A DNA stretch of 64,000 nt. It comes from Warburgia ugandensis (Eukaryota > Streptophyta > Magnoliopsida > Canellales > Canellaceae). The DNA lies in contig CP141132.1 in NCBI GenBank assembly GCA_035236585.1, positions 58,005,880 to 58,069,879 on the forward strand. Reading direction: 5' to 3'. This document shows, in pieces, positions 62,189 to 64,000 of this stretch. Position 1 is the first letter of the stretch. The number at the start of each line of letters is the position of its first letter. The notes beneath the pieces are model-generated. The model did not search any database. It worked only from the letters and a program-made list of their open reading frames with translations, and was not told the DNA's origin. A program made the position numbers and the translations under genes.

Positions 62189-63130
62189 AGAACATCAAAT
62201 ACCTGAAGGAGAGACTCTTTGTGGTAGTGTATGAGATTTGGATCAACACACTGCGTCAACTGGTCCATTAGATCTTGGTCATCTTCTAATGCTGATAACA
62301 TCTATAGCAGAAGTTGGATTCAGTAAACAATGATGACAGTAAATATATTTATTGCAGAGCTAGCACTAAATCAATAAAATGTGGACCTTAATAGGGTTAA
62401 AACTTAAACCTTGACTTGTAATTAATGAGAAACTGAATGGTGTGTGCTTAATAAATTAACTGAGGGCATGATTAAGCATTTTGAGTTCAGCAAGTAATCT
62501 GATTTTGAGCTTTTAAATTCCTGACTAAACTTTTGGGTACATGGTCAAGTAATCTTGGGTGAGAAAACTGAGTTGGTCCATAACAAATTCAGGCTGATTG
62601 GACTTTCTGACTATCAATCAGGTCAACCAGCAGACTCAAAATTAAACTGGATGGGGATAATAATTTTGTTAACCACAATGAATTTTTTTTGTCTACTGAG
62701 CAAATGTAGCAGGAGAGAGACTGAGTAGGTGACTTTTCTGTGACTGAGAATTAGAGACTCTAAAGAACTGTACGCACTTACAAAGTCCACAAGGGATCTA
62801 TGCTCGATGTATTGAGCATTTTCAGTACTGGTATTTCTGCTAAGTGCTGGCTTTCCTGTAATTAGTTCCATAAGAACGACACCAAAGGCATAGACATCAC
62901 TCTTTGGAGTCACAGATCCATCTCGAGCATACCTGATTGCGAAGGTAAATTGTTAAACCTGTAAACCCAGGAAGCCAGCTATCCAGTGTAATGGAGATAA
63001 ATAAAATCATTTGGTAGAAAGGATAATTAACCCACTCTGGAGCAAGATAACCAAATGTTCCAACGATTTTAGAGATTGCAGTTCCATCTGGAGAATGCTC
63101 AAAAAGTTTGACCAGTCCAAAATCTGCAAC
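61157..63130 (-). CDS. Receptor-like protein kinase, LysM-RLK type, C-terminal four exons
   Basis: Exons on the minus strand: 63130-63036, 62932-62782, 62301-62203 and 61297-61157 (TGA). All joins are GT-AG and keep frame. The second exon completes the PE|Y codon split after CCAGA. The 161 readable residues are the kinase C-lobe: [16 protein letters not shown] (DFG, magnesium binding), [10 protein letters not shown] (APE), [20 protein letters not shown] (subdomain IX), [24 protein letters not shown] and [13 protein letters not shown] (subdomain XI Arg), then a short tail. This matches plant plasma-membrane RLKs. The [10 protein letters not shown] and LSKEC..QRPDM pattern points to LysM-RLKs of the LYK3 kind, which sense chitin-like glycans. 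The ectodomain, membrane segment and N-lobe lie beyond the right edge. No stop or shift is seen, so it looks functional as far as visible. Confidence 0.85.
62133..62185. repeat. (GA)n microsatellite in a kinase intron, about 53 bp
   Basis: Uninterrupted GA repeat only 17 bp beyond the splice donor of the 62203-62301 exon, on the intron side. In the transcript it is a long CU run. Confidence 0.97.
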
Positions 63131-63312
63131 CTACAGACGAGTGGATACTAATAGTAATACTTCACTGCATGTTCAAATAACTAGCTAGTATAACAAAGCA
63201 GGATTAAGATCTTTGTTCAAAATCTGCAACTTACAGACAAATAATTTTAGATATTAATAATATTAGTCTTCAATATTCAAATACTAATTAGCTAGCAAAA
63301 GAAGGATTAATA
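63119..63312. repeat. 100-bp tandem duplication spanning a kinase splice acceptor
   Basis: AAAATCTGCAACCTACAGAC (63119) recurs as AAAATCTGCAACTTACAGAC at 63219. The following 80 bp are parallel but diverged (TAGCTAGTATAACAAAGCAG against TAGCTAGCAAAAGAAGGATT). The copy carries the first bases of the exon and an acceptor-like site. Confidence 0.75.
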
Positions 63313-63544
63313 TAATTCTAAGGTTAACCTATTTCTACATCTTGAAAGTTTCAGAAATTAAACATCAAGACCTGCTAAACATTTTTGTGAGCCTTAGGTG
63401 GTGTAGAAACACAAAAGAACAAGTTTATCCCATAAAGAATGAAAAGACCAGTTTTAGCAAGGAATAGCGTACAGGAAATAGATTTTAAGCAAATAGTTAA
63501 CTTTTTGAACTGGCAATTGAAAAGAAAAAGGAAAAAAACAGAGA

Positions 63545-64000
63545 TGCAGAACAAGAGTAGTGTCGTTTATATCAGATGCACTGCATCAGAACTCAAGTGC
63601 CGTGGAAAGTAGGCACACATCATGGGGGTCAAGAAGTGCAGTGGTAAATAGGCTAGCTCAAGAGCATAAGATTTGTATCGCCACATGGAATATAAACACA
63701 TTGACTGGTAAGAGTCTAGAGTTAGCAGATACGATACATAGGAGACTCAACATCACTTGTATCCAAGAAACCAAGTGGAAAGGGGCTAAAACTAGAGAAA
63801 TCAATGGTTATAAGCTCTGGTATGTAGGAAAGAATAATAACAAAAATGTCGTAGGGATAGTGGTGGATAACGAATTAAAGGATAAAGTTGTAGACGTTAA
63901 AAGAACTAGTGATAAAATTATAATAATAAAACTTGTTCCAAGAGAGAAGATCATAAACGTTATAAGTGCATGCACACCACAAGTAGGGTTAGAAGGTATA
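63545..64000 (+). mobile_element. RTE-clade LINE, 5' part, open frame running off the window
   Basis: The leader and endonuclease match the LINE at 15.8 kb but here the frame is unbroken from about 63560 to 64000. It reads RLAQEHKICIATWNINTLTG (catalytic Asn in TWN), then LNITCIQETKWKGAKTREI (catalytic Glu in QETK), then VVGIVVDNELKDKVVDVKR and INVISACTPQVGLEG. This is the N-terminal half of an apurinic-type endonuclease that nicks target DNA. It is antisense to the kinase, and probably lies in the intron upstream of the 63036-63130 exon. The 5' boundary is approximate. The copy may be recent. Confidence 0.85.

Noticed and set aside
63036-63130. Kinase exon ending after the apparent PEW codon with donor GTTAAT
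   Set aside because: That join shifts the frame. The donor GTGGGT after CCAGA restores a canonical GT-AG intron and the PEYARDG sequence, so no defect is needed.

Overview
The window is nuclear DNA of a flowering plant, probably a woody species with a repeat-rich genome. This rests on an AT-rich background, many long (GA)n/(CT)n microsatellites, plant-type CACTA, RTE, copia, Athila-like and chromovirus elements, and one intron-split plant receptor-kinase gene. There is no bacterial-style gene organisation. Nearly every open frame longer than 60 codons belongs to a decayed transposon or to a microsatellite. I cannot name the species.

Layout. 1-300: probable promoter and 5' leader of a minus-strand housekeeping gene whose body lies off the left edge. 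1.1-2.3 kb: a copia-type LTR. 2.4-20.1 kb: a nest of CACTA (En/Spm) transposons in minus orientation. It holds two copies of the second CACTA gene (PF03004-like/DUF8039-like), one TNP2 transposase gene, arrays of hairpin subterminal repeats, and an inserted RTE-clade LINE (12.95-15.87 kb). 20.7-22.3 kb: a G-rich tandem array and the 5' end of another CACTA copy. 22.3-25.3 kb: a copia remnant with an LTR related to the one at 1.2 kb. 25.3-41.5 kb: lower-repeat spacer with SINE-like units, MITEs and fold-backs, minisatellites, most of the GA microsatellites and one unassigned terminal exon. 41.5-44.9 kb: the 3' end of a third CACTA copy with a clear CACTA terminus. 44.9-57.5 kb: an old Athila-like Ty3/gypsy element that carries a very young GC-rich TRIM pair. 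57.5-60.0 kb: the 3' part of a chromovirus. 60.3-60.6 kb: a tiny TRIM. 61.2-63.1 kb: the last four exons of a receptor-like kinase (LysM-RLK type) on the minus strand. Another RTE LINE, open as far as it can be read, lies upstream of these exons in antisense orientation and runs off the right edge.

The only host genes I can support are the kinase, the promoter at the left edge and, weakly, the orphan exon at 27.4 kb. The most unusual structure is 53932-55182. Two related short LTR elements lie head to head and almost touch. Each has near-identical repeats and an initiator-Met tRNA primer site. One 5-bp target duplication flanks the pair as a whole, as if it integrated as a single unit.
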